From contig JAEZIF010000096.1 in assembly GCA_023416135.1 (NCBI GenBank), positions 1-6,586 of the forward strand: a DNA stretch of 6,586 nucleotides, written 5' to 3'. This document shows, piece after piece, positions 1 to 5,086 of this stretch. How positions within the stretch are numbered: position 1 is the stretch's first letter; each line of letters opens with the position of its first letter. The notes under the pieces are model-generated. The model searched no databases. It was not told the origin of the DNA and saw only the letters and a list, made by a program, of their open reading frames with translations. Source of the DNA: Pseudomonadota bacterium. Its GTDB lineage: Bacteria; Pseudomonadota; Alphaproteobacteria; Reyranellales; Reyranellaceae. The translations under genes were made by a program, and so were the position numbers.

Positions 1-476
1 TGGCCGCGGCGGTCGCCGGTGATGCGGTGGCCTATGTGATTGAACTTGCCGAGCTTTTTGATGTCGATGTGGATCATCTCGCCGGGCTGCTCGCGCTCGT
101 ATCGGCGGGGTGGCTCGGCTGGTTCCAGGGCGCTCAGCTTGCTCAACCCCAGGCGCTTGAGCACGCGGCTCACCGTCGCCGGCGAGACGCCGACGGTGGT
201 GGCGATCTCCTGGCCGGGCATGCGCTGGCGGCGCAGGCTGGCGATGCGCTCGACCACCTCCGGAGGGGTCGGCTGGCGCAACCGCTTGGGCCGCGAGCTG
301 CGATCCTGCAGGCCGGCCAGGCCTTCCTGCTCGAAGCGATCACGCCATTTGCGGCCGGTGCGAGGGCAAACGCCTGCGGCTTCACTGGCGGCCTCCGGCG
401 TTTGCCCACTGACGATCATTTGGGCCAGGCGCTCTCGACCGTGCGGTGTCAGACGGGCATTCTTATGGATGTCCAT
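1..476 (-). CDS. IS481-family transposase, N-terminal part (truncated by the window edge)
   Basis: The 158 visible residues open with MDIHKNARLTPHGRERLAQM. They carry two helix-turn-helix units: residues about 10-50 (with GQTPEAASEAAGVCPRTGRKW) and about 75-110 (with GQEIATTVGVSPATVSRVLKR). A linker ending in GEMIHIDIKKLGKF begins the rve/DDE integrase core, and Asp138 is the likely first catalytic acid. This layout is characteristic of IS481 transposases, which are about 300-350 residues long and catalyse cut-and-join movement of the element. The ATG at 476 is supported by GGAGGAG on the minus strand (complement of 483-489), six bases upstream. No frameshift or stop interrupts the visible part, so the gene may be intact outside the window. 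Confidence 0.93.
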   Translation of the reverse strand, partial: MDIHKNARLTPHGRERLAQMIVSGQTPEAASEAAGVCPRTGRKWRDRFEQEGLAGLQDRSSRPKRLRQPTPPEVVERIASLRRQRMPGQEIATTVGVSPATVSRVLKRLGLSKLSALEPAEPPRRYEREQPGEMIHIDIKKLGKFNHIGHRITGDRRG

Positions 477-539
477 GCGGCTCTCCTCCAAGGATCGTTG
501 ACATCTCGACAACATCAGCTTCCTCGGCCTGAGCCGGAT

Positions 540-562
540 GGACAACCTATTGAAAGCTCACA
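540..562 (-). repeat. Putative terminal inverted repeat of the IS481-like element (transposase-proximal end)
   Basis: Read on the minus strand from 562, this is a TGTGAGCTTTCAATAGG-type terminus. A TGT start is usual for IS481-family ends. The inner limit is approximate because the partner repeat is outside the window. It is called from its TGT start, its place between the transposase leader and a CTAG target, and the change of sequence character beyond it. Confidence 0.5.
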
Positions 563-568
563 TCTAGT
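563..568. repeat. Putative 6-bp IS481 target-site duplication (TCTAGT)
   Basis: TCTAGT abuts the inferred IS end and matches the NCTAGN target that IS481 and IS1002 duplicate on insertion (established for Bordetella). Only one copy can be seen. The second should flank the other end of the element, left of the window. Confidence 0.5.
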
Positions 569-695
569 TGTCGCCGCGCTGCTGAGGTGAGGGACGGGGC
601 GACTGCGCCTGGTCGGGCTGCTCGGACGCAGTTTGCTGCTGCTGCGCGGCCTGGCGTTGCGGCTGCACCTGCGGCGCGACCGGCTGGCGAGGCGG
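564..695 (-). pseudogene. Possible remnant: Gln/Pro-rich C-terminal tail of a lost gene
   Basis: On the minus strand a 43-codon open stretch runs from just after a TGA (696-698) to a TAG at 564-566. It starts PPRQPVAPQVQPQRQAAQQQ and finishes SPRPSPQQRGDN. Gln, Pro and Ala dominate, as in disordered C-terminal tails of bacterial envelope proteins. There is no start codon, and any upstream part would run into the leader of the gene at 861, so the rest of the gene is either deleted or never existed. The TAG sits inside the CTAG of the IS target. A duplicated target would preserve this stop codon, so the insertion itself need not have changed the protein end. Chance translation of GC-rich DNA is a real alternative. 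The rest of 569-860 shows no convincing gene. Confidence 0.28.
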
Positions 696-822
696 TCAAT
701 CTGCCGAGCCGGCTCGGGGCGCGCGTGTTGTGGCGGCCGAGTGCGTGCCTGGCAGCGCTGCGAAACAATTCGCCCATTCTTGCGGCCTCCTGCTAGGCTT
801 CTTGCCCGCAACCGTCGAAAGC

Positions 823-838
823 GCCGACTTGGGTCGGC
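823..838 (+). promoter_or_regulatory. Small hairpin in the leader of the 193-residue gene
   Basis: GCCGAC (823-828) and GTCGGC (833-838) are perfect 6-bp arms around a TTGG loop. They end eight bases before the Shine-Dalgarno run (GGAGGGGG, 846-853) of the gene starting at 861. It could be an mRNA stem-loop or a DNA operator. No T-run follows, so it is not a standard intrinsic terminator. Such stems also arise by chance in DNA this GC-rich. Confidence 0.25.
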
Positions 839-860
839 CGGTTCCGGAGGGGGAACAGAA

Positions 861-1442
861 ATGCCTGTCGCAGATCCGCATCGTTTGATCCTGACCGGGG
901 AGAACCCGTTCATTCGCCTGTCCGAGAAGGACGGTGATCCCAATTCGACCGACGCCAGCTACTGGCGAATCCTTTTCTGCCCGGCGGGTCCCGGGCACGT
1001 GCTCTATGTCAAGAGCGAGCTGACGCATGGCCATTGGCGGATCTATTCCGACAACATCGCGATGGCGCGCTGGCTGCAGCAGACCGTGCAGGGCATGCTC
1101 AATGCCGAGCTGAAGGACACGACCATCCCGGTGATCGACGCCAGCTTCTCCAAGTCGGGCGATCCGCGTTACTTCTGGACCGAGCACATCAAGGCCCACG
1201 ACGCCGACGTCGCCATGACCTGGCACGACATCGGCGAGCCGCTGCTGATCCATACCGAGCCCAACCAGCCGCCGCAGAACCGGCAATACGGCGTCTGCAC
1301 CGTGCTGGTTCCGGCCATGGGAGCACGCCTCACCATCAACGGGAATCAGGCACGCGGCACGCCGTGGAAGCGCGAGCGCGAGGGCCGACCCTTCAGCACC
1401 TGCGCGCTGGCGTTCTCGGAAAGCTGGACGGAAGCGCGCTAA
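861..1442 (+). CDS. Uncharacterised 193-residue protein
   Basis: I do not recognise this family. The ATG at 861 is chosen over the upstream open frame because GGAGGGGG (846-853) lies just ahead of it and the residues before it look like non-coding translation. The protein opens MPVADPHRLILTGENPFIRL and has no signal peptide or membrane segment, so it is probably cytoplasmic. It looks mixed alpha/beta. A Trp/Tyr-rich stretch at about 34-63 leads into a helical stretch at about 64-84 (NIAMARWLQQTVQGML). A His/Asp/Trp-rich part follows at about 103-131 (YFWTEHIKAHDADVAMTW), and then a beta-like C-terminal half with QYGVCTVLVPAMGARLTING at 142-161. Cys40, Cys146 and Cys181 are isolated and form no CxxC. 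The gene stands alone on its strand and ends interlocked with the stop of the convergent oxidoreductase gene. Codon use matches its neighbours. Confidence 0.82.
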   Translation: MPVADPHRLILTGENPFIRLSEKDGDPNSTDASYWRILFCPAGPGHVLYVKSELTHGHWRIYSDNIAMARWLQQTVQGMLNAELKDTTIPVIDASFSKSGDPRYFWTEHIKAHDADVAMTWHDIGEPLLIHTEPNQPPQNRQYGVCTVLVPAMGARLTINGNQARGTPWKREREGRPFSTCALAFSESWTEAR

Positions 1443-2449
1443 GCCTTCGGCGCAAAACCCATGGCGCGGGCGAGATGCGTGTAACTCGCCCGCCGCACCT
1501 CCTCGTCATGGGTCCAGGTGACGACGGCCATCTCGTCGACGCCGACATGGTTCTTCAGCGCTTCGATGCGTTCGGCGACCTCGGGCCCGGTTCCGACGAA
1601 GGAATCGCGGCGAAAGCGCTCGACGCGGTTGTGGTCATAGGCTTCGAGTGCCTTGGCGGCGACGTCGGGTGCATCGAGCGGCACGAGGATTCCACGGTCG
1701 CGATTCATGCGCGACAGCGCGCGTGACGTGAAATGGTACTGCGCTTCCTCCATGGTCTCGGCCGCCAGTGCCCAGACGCAGAGGCCCGAGCGCGGCTCGG
1801 GGTGGCGTGCGCTCGGGCGATACTTCTCCTTGTAGAGTTTTATGGCGCGCTCGCCGCCGGCGCCGTCGCTGAAGAACCAAGCGTAGCAGTAGGGCAGGCC
1901 GAACAAGGCGGCGACCTGGGCACCGTAGTCGGAACTGCCGAGGATCCAGACCTCCGGCGCGGTGTCGGTTTGCGGGAAGGCTTTTACGGCGGCAAAGGGA
2001 TGGCGATCGACGAGAGGTTCGCCATGCACCCACGCCAGCAGGTCGCGCACGTCGGCGGGGAAATGTTCCGGCCGCTCGTTGGCCGCAGGATTGAGGGCAA
2101 AGGCGGTGCGGCCGTCGGAGCCCGGCGCACGACCCAGCCCCATGTCTATACGGCCCGGCGCCAGCGCATCGAGCACGCGGAACACCTCGGCCACTTTGAA
2201 CGGCGAATAGTGCGGCAGCATGATGCCGGCGCTTCCGATGCGGATGCGATCCGTGGTGGCGGCGATGGCCGCGATCACGATCTCGGGCGCAGTGCCCACG
2301 ATCGTCGGGTGGTTATGGTGTTCGGAGACCCAGAACCGCTCGTAACCGAGAGCTTCGCAGTGCCTGGCGAGCGCCACGGTGTTGCGGATCGACTGGTCCT
2401 GGGGGCGGTCGGCGACGGCGATCGACTGATCGAGAACTGACAAACGCAT
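1439..2449 (-). CDS. Luciferase-like FMN-dependent oxidoreductase (LLM class, YhbW/MsnO8-like)
   Basis: This 336-residue protein matches the bacterial luciferase-like monooxygenase fold, a TIM barrel that uses reduced flavin. Family hallmarks are visible: YERFWVSEHHNHPTI near 36-50, IRIGSAGIMLPHYSPFKVAE near 69-88, ALAPGRIDMGLGRAPGSDGR near 95-114 and VWILGSSDYGAQVAA near 167-181. These closely parallel the YhbW/MsnO8 subgroup, and the length is typical. The substrate cannot be read from the sequence. The ATG at 2449 gives the standard family N-terminus (MRLSVLDQS). No strong Shine-Dalgarno precedes it; only AAGG about 14 bases upstream is seen, so translational coupling to the binding-protein gene that stops 24 bp earlier is plausible. 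Its TAG (1439-1441) overlaps the TAA of the convergent gene at 1440-1442. Confidence 0.93.
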   Translation of the reverse strand: MRLSVLDQSIAVADRPQDQSIRNTVALARHCEALGYERFWVSEHHNHPTIVGTAPEIVIAAIAATTDRIRIGSAGIMLPHYSPFKVAEVFRVLDALAPGRIDMGLGRAPGSDGRTAFALNPAANERPEHFPADVRDLLAWVHGEPLVDRHPFAAVKAFPQTDTAPEVWILGSSDYGAQVAALFGLPYCYAWFFSDGAGGERAIKLYKEKYRPSARHPEPRSGLCVWALAAETMEEAQYHFTSRALSRMNRDRGILVPLDAPDVAAKALEAYDHNRVERFRRDSFVGTGPEVAERIEALKNHVGVDEMAVVTWTHDEEVRRASYTHLARAMGFAPKA

Positions 2450-2473
2450 GATGGAGGAGATGGCCTTTGTCGG

Positions 2474-3343
2474 TCAGTCCGGCAAGGCCGAGATCTGATA
2501 GAGCGCCGCCAGAAGCTGGCTGGGCGTATTGAGCGGGCCGAAGGCGCCCTTGAAGACCTGGACGATCTGCCCCTGGCGATAAATGCGGCTCAGCGCCATG
2601 TCGACCGCGAGGCGGAAGTCGCTGTCGCCGCGCCGCAGCGCCAAGGCGATCGGCTCGATGCTGAGATAGGTGTCGGCCATGAGCAGGTTGGCGAACTGCT
2701 TCTCCTTGCGGAGCAGGAAGGTGAGGGTCGCGCGGTCGGCGAAGTAGGCTGCGACCTGACCCTTCTCGACCATCTCGACGCCTTCCTGGTTGGTCTTAAC
2801 CAGCACGATTTCGGCGTCGATGCGCGTGCCGCCAAGCGCCCTTCGCAGCTCCTGCTCGGTGGTCGTGCCCGGCAGCACGGCGACCTTCTTGCCGGCGAGC
2901 TGGCCTACATCGCGTGGACCGTTGGGGCCTATCGCGAAGCTGGCGCCATCGATGAAAATCGGGATGGAGAAATCCACGATGGCGCGGCGTTGCAGCGTCG
3001 CTGTTGAAGACTCGCACAACATGTCGGCCTTGTTGCCGGTAATTGCGTCGAACCGGTCAGCCGACGTCACCGGCACATAGACGAGCTTCAGGTCGGGGAT
3101 GTTGAGCTGGACCTTGAGCTTGTCGGCGACGGCACGGCAGAGATCGACGGAATAGCCCTGCGGGGCGGCGGTCGCAGCGCTGCCGGGCGGAACGTACGAG
3201 AAGGGCGGCGAGTCGGCGCCGTAGGCGATGCGCAGCGTCTTGCTGCTACGCAACTGGTCGATCGTTTGGGCCGAGGCCCGTTCGCCGAACGATGCGATGC
3301 TGGCCAGCACCAACACGCCCAGCGTCTTGGATAATGCGCCCAT
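2474..3343 (-). CDS. Periplasmic ABC transporter substrate-binding protein, family 3 (amino-acid type)
   Basis: The 289-residue product should be exported and capture a polar solute, probably an amino acid, for an ABC importer. A signal peptide spans residues 1-25 (hydrophobic core LGVLVLASIASF, cleavage after A-S-A before Gln26). The mature protein opens TIDQLRSSKTLRIAYGADSP, as in SBP_bac_3 proteins. LQRRAIVDFSIPIF (117-130) carries the Arg (about 119) that usually binds the ligand carboxylate. Asp203 in YFADRATL is at the usual amino-group-binding position. Cys69 and Cys110 lie where GltI-like proteins often have a disulfide pair. The C-terminus (VFKGAFGPLNTPSQ, ALYQISALPD) is GltI-like. 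ATG 3343 is preferred over an upstream TTG at 3379 because it places the signal peptide at the N-terminus; its Shine-Dalgarno is weak. No permease or ATPase gene is nearby in the window, and the next gene in the unit is a flavin oxidoreductase. Confidence 0.92.
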   Translation of the reverse strand: MGALSKTLGVLVLASIASFGERASAQTIDQLRSSKTLRIAYGADSPPFSYVPPGSAATAAPQGYSVDLCRAVADKLKVQLNIPDLKLVYVPVTSADRFDAITGNKADMLCESSTATLQRRAIVDFSIPIFIDGASFAIGPNGPRDVGQLAGKKVAVLPGTTTEQELRRALGGTRIDAEIVLVKTNQEGVEMVEKGQVAAYFADRATLTFLLRKEKQFANLLMADTYLSIEPIALALRRGDSDFRLAVDMALSRIYRQGQIVQVFKGAFGPLNTPSQLLAALYQISALPD

Positions 3344-3423
3344 GACCTTGCCCCGTTCACTTTGTCCGTCGGGCAACAATCCAATATCCGTGCCGTTGTG
3401 ACCACAGGAATTGGAGAGACGCC
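3344..3423. promoter_or_regulatory. Divergent intergenic region between the binding-protein and VOC genes
   Basis: These 80 bases separate oppositely transcribed genes and must hold at least the start signals of both. The plus-strand gene has GGAGAG at 3413-3418, five bases before its ATG. A plus-strand TTGTCC (3362-3367) with TATCCG (3385-3390) at 17-bp spacing is only a weak sigma-70 match. A short palindrome TGTG-AC-CACA (3397-3406) could be an operator half, but four-base arms are poor evidence. The existence of promoters here is inferred from gene layout more than from consensus matches. Confidence 0.4.
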
Positions 3424-3864
3424 ATGGCCAAGCCCGTCTGCAAGGTGGTCGGCATCGACCACATTTCCATCCGCGTCAAAGACTATGAAAAGTCGAAGGC
3501 CTTCTACGGCCGCCTGTTCGAGTTCCTGGACTTCGAAATCTCGGACGAGTATCCCAGCACTATCGGCTGGACAAACGGCAAGACGCGTTACTGGATCGCG
3601 CCAGCCGAGGGGCGCAAGACCTACCGCATCGGCGATGTCGGCCTGCACCACTATGCCTTCGAACTGCGCAACCGGAAGGACGTCGATGCCCTGCAGGCAT
3701 GGCTCGAGGAAGAGGGCGTAAAGATCGTCGACCCGGCCGACGAGTACTACGAGGACTATTACGCCGTATTCTTCCTCGACCCCGACGGCATCAAGCTGGA
3801 GGGCATGAAGTACGGCGAGATGACAGCGAAGCAGAAACGTAAGCCGTTGAAAAAGAAGGTATAA
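3424..3864 (+). CDS. VOC-fold metalloprotein (glyoxalase / extradiol dioxygenase superfamily)
   Basis: At 146 residues this is the length of a single vicinal-oxygen-chelate domain made of two beta-alpha-beta-beta-beta modules. Module 1 begins VVGIDHISIRVKDYEKSKAF and module 2 begins GLHHYAFELRNRKDVDALQA. FFLDPDGIKLEGMKYGE gives the usual closing strand. Likely metal ligands are His13 (DHI), His76 (HHYAF) and Glu126 (KLEGM), the classic His/His/Glu set, so a divalent-metal enzyme is expected. The reaction (isomerase, lyase, dioxygenase or resistance protein) cannot be told. The tail after residue 130 is lysine-rich (KQKRKPLKKKV) and probably disordered. ATG 3424 is supported by GGAGAG at 3413-3418. 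It lies 94 bp before ahpC, which has its own promoter-like sequence, so co-transcription is possible but not required. Confidence 0.9.
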   Translation: MAKPVCKVVGIDHISIRVKDYEKSKAFYGRLFEFLDFEISDEYPSTIGWTNGKTRYWIAPAEGRKTYRIGDVGLHHYAFELRNRKDVDALQAWLEEEGVKIVDPADEYYEDYYAVFFLDPDGIKLEGMKYGEMTAKQKRKPLKKKV

Positions 3865-3895
3865 ATTATTTCCTTGAAATAGTTCTGCGAATGAC

Positions 3896-3925
3896 TTGCA
3901 ATTCAGCGCAGGCGCAGCATATTTA
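3896..3925 (+). promoter_or_regulatory. Candidate sigma-70 promoter of ahpC-ahpD
   Basis: TTGCAA at 3896-3901 resembles a -35 box. It is followed after 18 bp by TATTTA at 3920-3925 (or after 16 bp by CATATT at 3918-3923) as a -10 box. The 94-bp gap around it is much more AT-rich than the flanking genes. The predicted start of transcription would lie roughly 25-30 bases before the ahpC ATG, leaving a short leader with GGAG at 3949-3952. The match is moderate and the start point is inferred. Confidence 0.45.
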
Positions 3926-3937
3926 GAAACGTTCTAA
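3923..3937. promoter_or_regulatory. Irr/PerR-type (Fur-superfamily) operator candidate upstream of ahpC
   Basis: TTAGAA-ACG-TTCTAA is a perfect 6-3-6 inverted repeat. The pattern TTAGAA-N3-TTCTAA is the core of the iron control element bound by the alphaproteobacterial regulator Irr, and it resembles PerR boxes; both regulators belong to the Fur superfamily (established, from memory). The box overlaps the candidate -10 element, where a bound repressor would block RNA polymerase. Control of a peroxidase operon by an iron- or peroxide-sensing Fur-type protein is biologically sensible. The regulator gene is not in the window, so its identity is inference. Confidence 0.55.
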
Positions 3938-3958
3938 TCTGTTTTTCCGGAGCGTTTC

Positions 3959-4498
3959 ATGCTGACCATTGGCGACAAGTTTCCTTCCTTCGACCTCAAG
4001 GCGGTGGTGAGCACCGACCCGAAGACGGCCTTCAGGCAGGTGTCCGACAAGAGTGACGCCGGCAAGTGGAAGGTCGTGTTCTTCTGGCCGAAGGACTTCA
4101 CCTTCGTCTGTCCGACCGAGATCGCGGCCTTCGGCAAGATCAACAAGGAATTCGCCGAGCGTGACGCGGTGGTCTACGGCGTCTCGACCGATTCGGAGTT
4201 CGTGCATCTCGCCTGGCGCCAGAACCATGCCGACCTGAAGGCCCTGCCGTTCGCCATGCTGGCCGACATCAAGCGTGAGCTGTCGCAGGAGCTCGGCATC
4301 CTCGACAAGGGTGAGGGCGTCTGCCTGCGCGCCACCTTCATCGTCGATCCCGAGGGCATCATCCGCTTCGTGTCGGTGAACGACCTGTCGGTCGGCCGCA
4401 ATCCGCAGGAAGTCCTGCGCGTCCTCGACGCCCTGCAGACCGACGAGCTCTGCCCCTGCAACTGGCAGAAGGGTGACGACGTTCTGAAGGCAGCTTGA
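3959..4498 (+). CDS. ahpC: Alkyl hydroperoxide reductase AhpC (peroxiredoxin)
   Basis: This 179-residue cytoplasmic thiol peroxidase reduces hydrogen peroxide, organic peroxides and probably peroxynitrite. The peroxidatic site is PKDFTFVC at 44-51: the PxxxTxxC motif with Cys51 as attacking thiol. Arg124 in CLRATFIVD is the likely conserved active-site Arg. Two C-terminal cysteines, Cys165 and Cys167 (ELCPCNW), match the resolving pair of mycobacterial AhpC, as do VVFFWPKDFTFVCPTEIAAF (39-58), SDSEF-type STDSEF and SVGRNPQEVLRVLDALQ. It therefore belongs to the AhpD-coupled type, not the enterobacterial AhpF-coupled type. Cys122 is an extra cysteine. GGAG (3949-3952) lies six bases before the ATG. 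A promoter and a TTAGAA-N3-TTCTAA operator candidate precede it, and ahpD follows after 10 bp, so the two form an operon. Confidence 0.97.
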   Translation: MLTIGDKFPSFDLKAVVSTDPKTAFRQVSDKSDAGKWKVVFFWPKDFTFVCPTEIAAFGKINKEFAERDAVVYGVSTDSEFVHLAWRQNHADLKALPFAMLADIKRELSQELGILDKGEGVCLRATFIVDPEGIIRFVSVNDLSVGRNPQEVLRVLDALQTDELCPCNWQKGDDVLKAA

Positions 4499-4508
4499 GG
4501 AGAAAGCC

Positions 4509-5060
4509 ATGTCTCTGGACGCCCTGAAGGATCGGCTGCCGGAGTATGCCCGCGACATCAAGCTCAACCTTTCGAGCTTGGCGTCCGAGCAGCTTCTCAG
4601 CCCGCAGCAGAAGGCCGGCAGCTTCGTGGCTGCCGCGCTTGCGGCCAATCATGCGCCGACTACGCGGGCCGTGGTCGACGTTTTCGGCCCCGAGCTCACG
4701 CCTGAGGCGCTGAATGCCGCCAAGATTGCGGCCTCGCTGATGGCGATGAACAACATCTACTATCGCTTCGTGCACCTCGTGCACGCGGCTGACTACAAGA
4801 CTTTGCCGGCCAAGCTGCGCATGACCGCGATGGCCAAGCCCGGCGTCGACAAAGTCGACTTCGAGCTGTGGTCGCTGGTGGTTTCGGCCATCAACGGATG
4901 CGGCATGTGCCTGGAAGCGCACGAAAAGGTCTGCCGCGAGCACGGCCTTTCCGCCGAGCAGATCCAGGCTGCGGTCCGCATCGCCGCGACCGTCCATGCC
5001 GTTGCGCGCACGCTCAGTGCGGAAGAGGCGCTGGCGACACCGCTCGCTCAGGCGGCGTAG
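4509..5060 (+). CDS. ahpD: Alkyl hydroperoxidase AhpD (AhpC reductant adaptor)
   Basis: The 183-residue product is an all-helical carboxymuconolactone-decarboxylase-like protein of AhpD length. In Mycobacterium tuberculosis AhpD reduces AhpC and is itself reduced by the lipoyl protein of 2-oxoacid dehydrogenases. The catalytic set is present: Glu119, Cys131 and Cys134 in INGCGMCLEAHEK, and His138. These correspond to E118, C130, C133 and H137 of the mycobacterial enzyme with a one-residue offset. The residue two after the first cysteine is Met133, where M. tuberculosis has His132, so that accessory His is missing while the core charge relay is intact. The Shine-Dalgarno GAGGAGA overlaps the end of ahpC (TGA at 4496-4498), which indicates tight co-translation. 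No ahpF or thioredoxin-reductase gene is seen. Confidence 0.96.
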   Translation: MSLDALKDRLPEYARDIKLNLSSLASEQLLSPQQKAGSFVAAALAANHAPTTRAVVDVFGPELTPEALNAAKIAASLMAMNNIYYRFVHLVHAADYKTLPAKLRMTAMAKPGVDKVDFELWSLVVSAINGCGMCLEAHEKVCREHGLSAEQIQAAVRIAATVHAVARTLSAEEALATPLAQAA

Positions 5061-5086
5061 AAGGGGCGGCCCAGCTTGTAGCGTCA

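Larger units (their letters stand above)
1..562 (-). mobile_element. IS481-family insertion sequence, one end only
   Basis: The transposase reading leftward from 476 is of the IS481 type. The sequence between its start and 562 reads, on the minus strand, as a TGT-beginning terminus (TGTGAGCTTTCAATAGG) followed by a short leader with a strong Shine-Dalgarno site. IS481 elements have ends starting TGT and insert into NCTAGN (established); directly outside position 562 is TCTAGT, which fits. The distal half of the element and its other terminus lie beyond the left edge, so the inverted-repeat match and the target duplication cannot be confirmed here. The boundary at 562 is inferred from the TGT end plus the CTAG target. 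Confidence 0.8.

Noticed and set aside
497..513. Near-palindrome GTTGACATCTCGACAAC in the transposase leader
   Set aside because: Only the outer four bases pair consistently and the centre does not; too weak to call an operator.
27..590. Long plus-strand open frames opposite the left-edge transposase (27-590 and 40-501)
   Set aside because: They are antisense to a clear IS481-type transposase, have Arg/Ala-rich compositions typical of GC-rich shadow frames, and show no ribosome-binding site or family motif.
696..1286. 196-codon minus-strand open frame opposite the 193-residue gene, ending near the Gln/Pro-rich tail
   Set aside because: I considered it as the missing upstream part of the tail joined by a frameshift, but its sequence is a shadow of the plus-strand gene and shows no recognisable domain.
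3088..3651. 187-codon minus-strand open frame bridging the VOC gene and the binding-protein signal peptide
   Set aside because: It crosses a divergent intergenic region and is out of frame with the strongly supported binding protein; it has no coherent domain.
3865..3922. OxyR-type binding site upstream of ahpC
   Set aside because: Only one ATAG (in GAAATAGTTC) is present; the spaced ATAG/CTAT tetramer pattern is not found.
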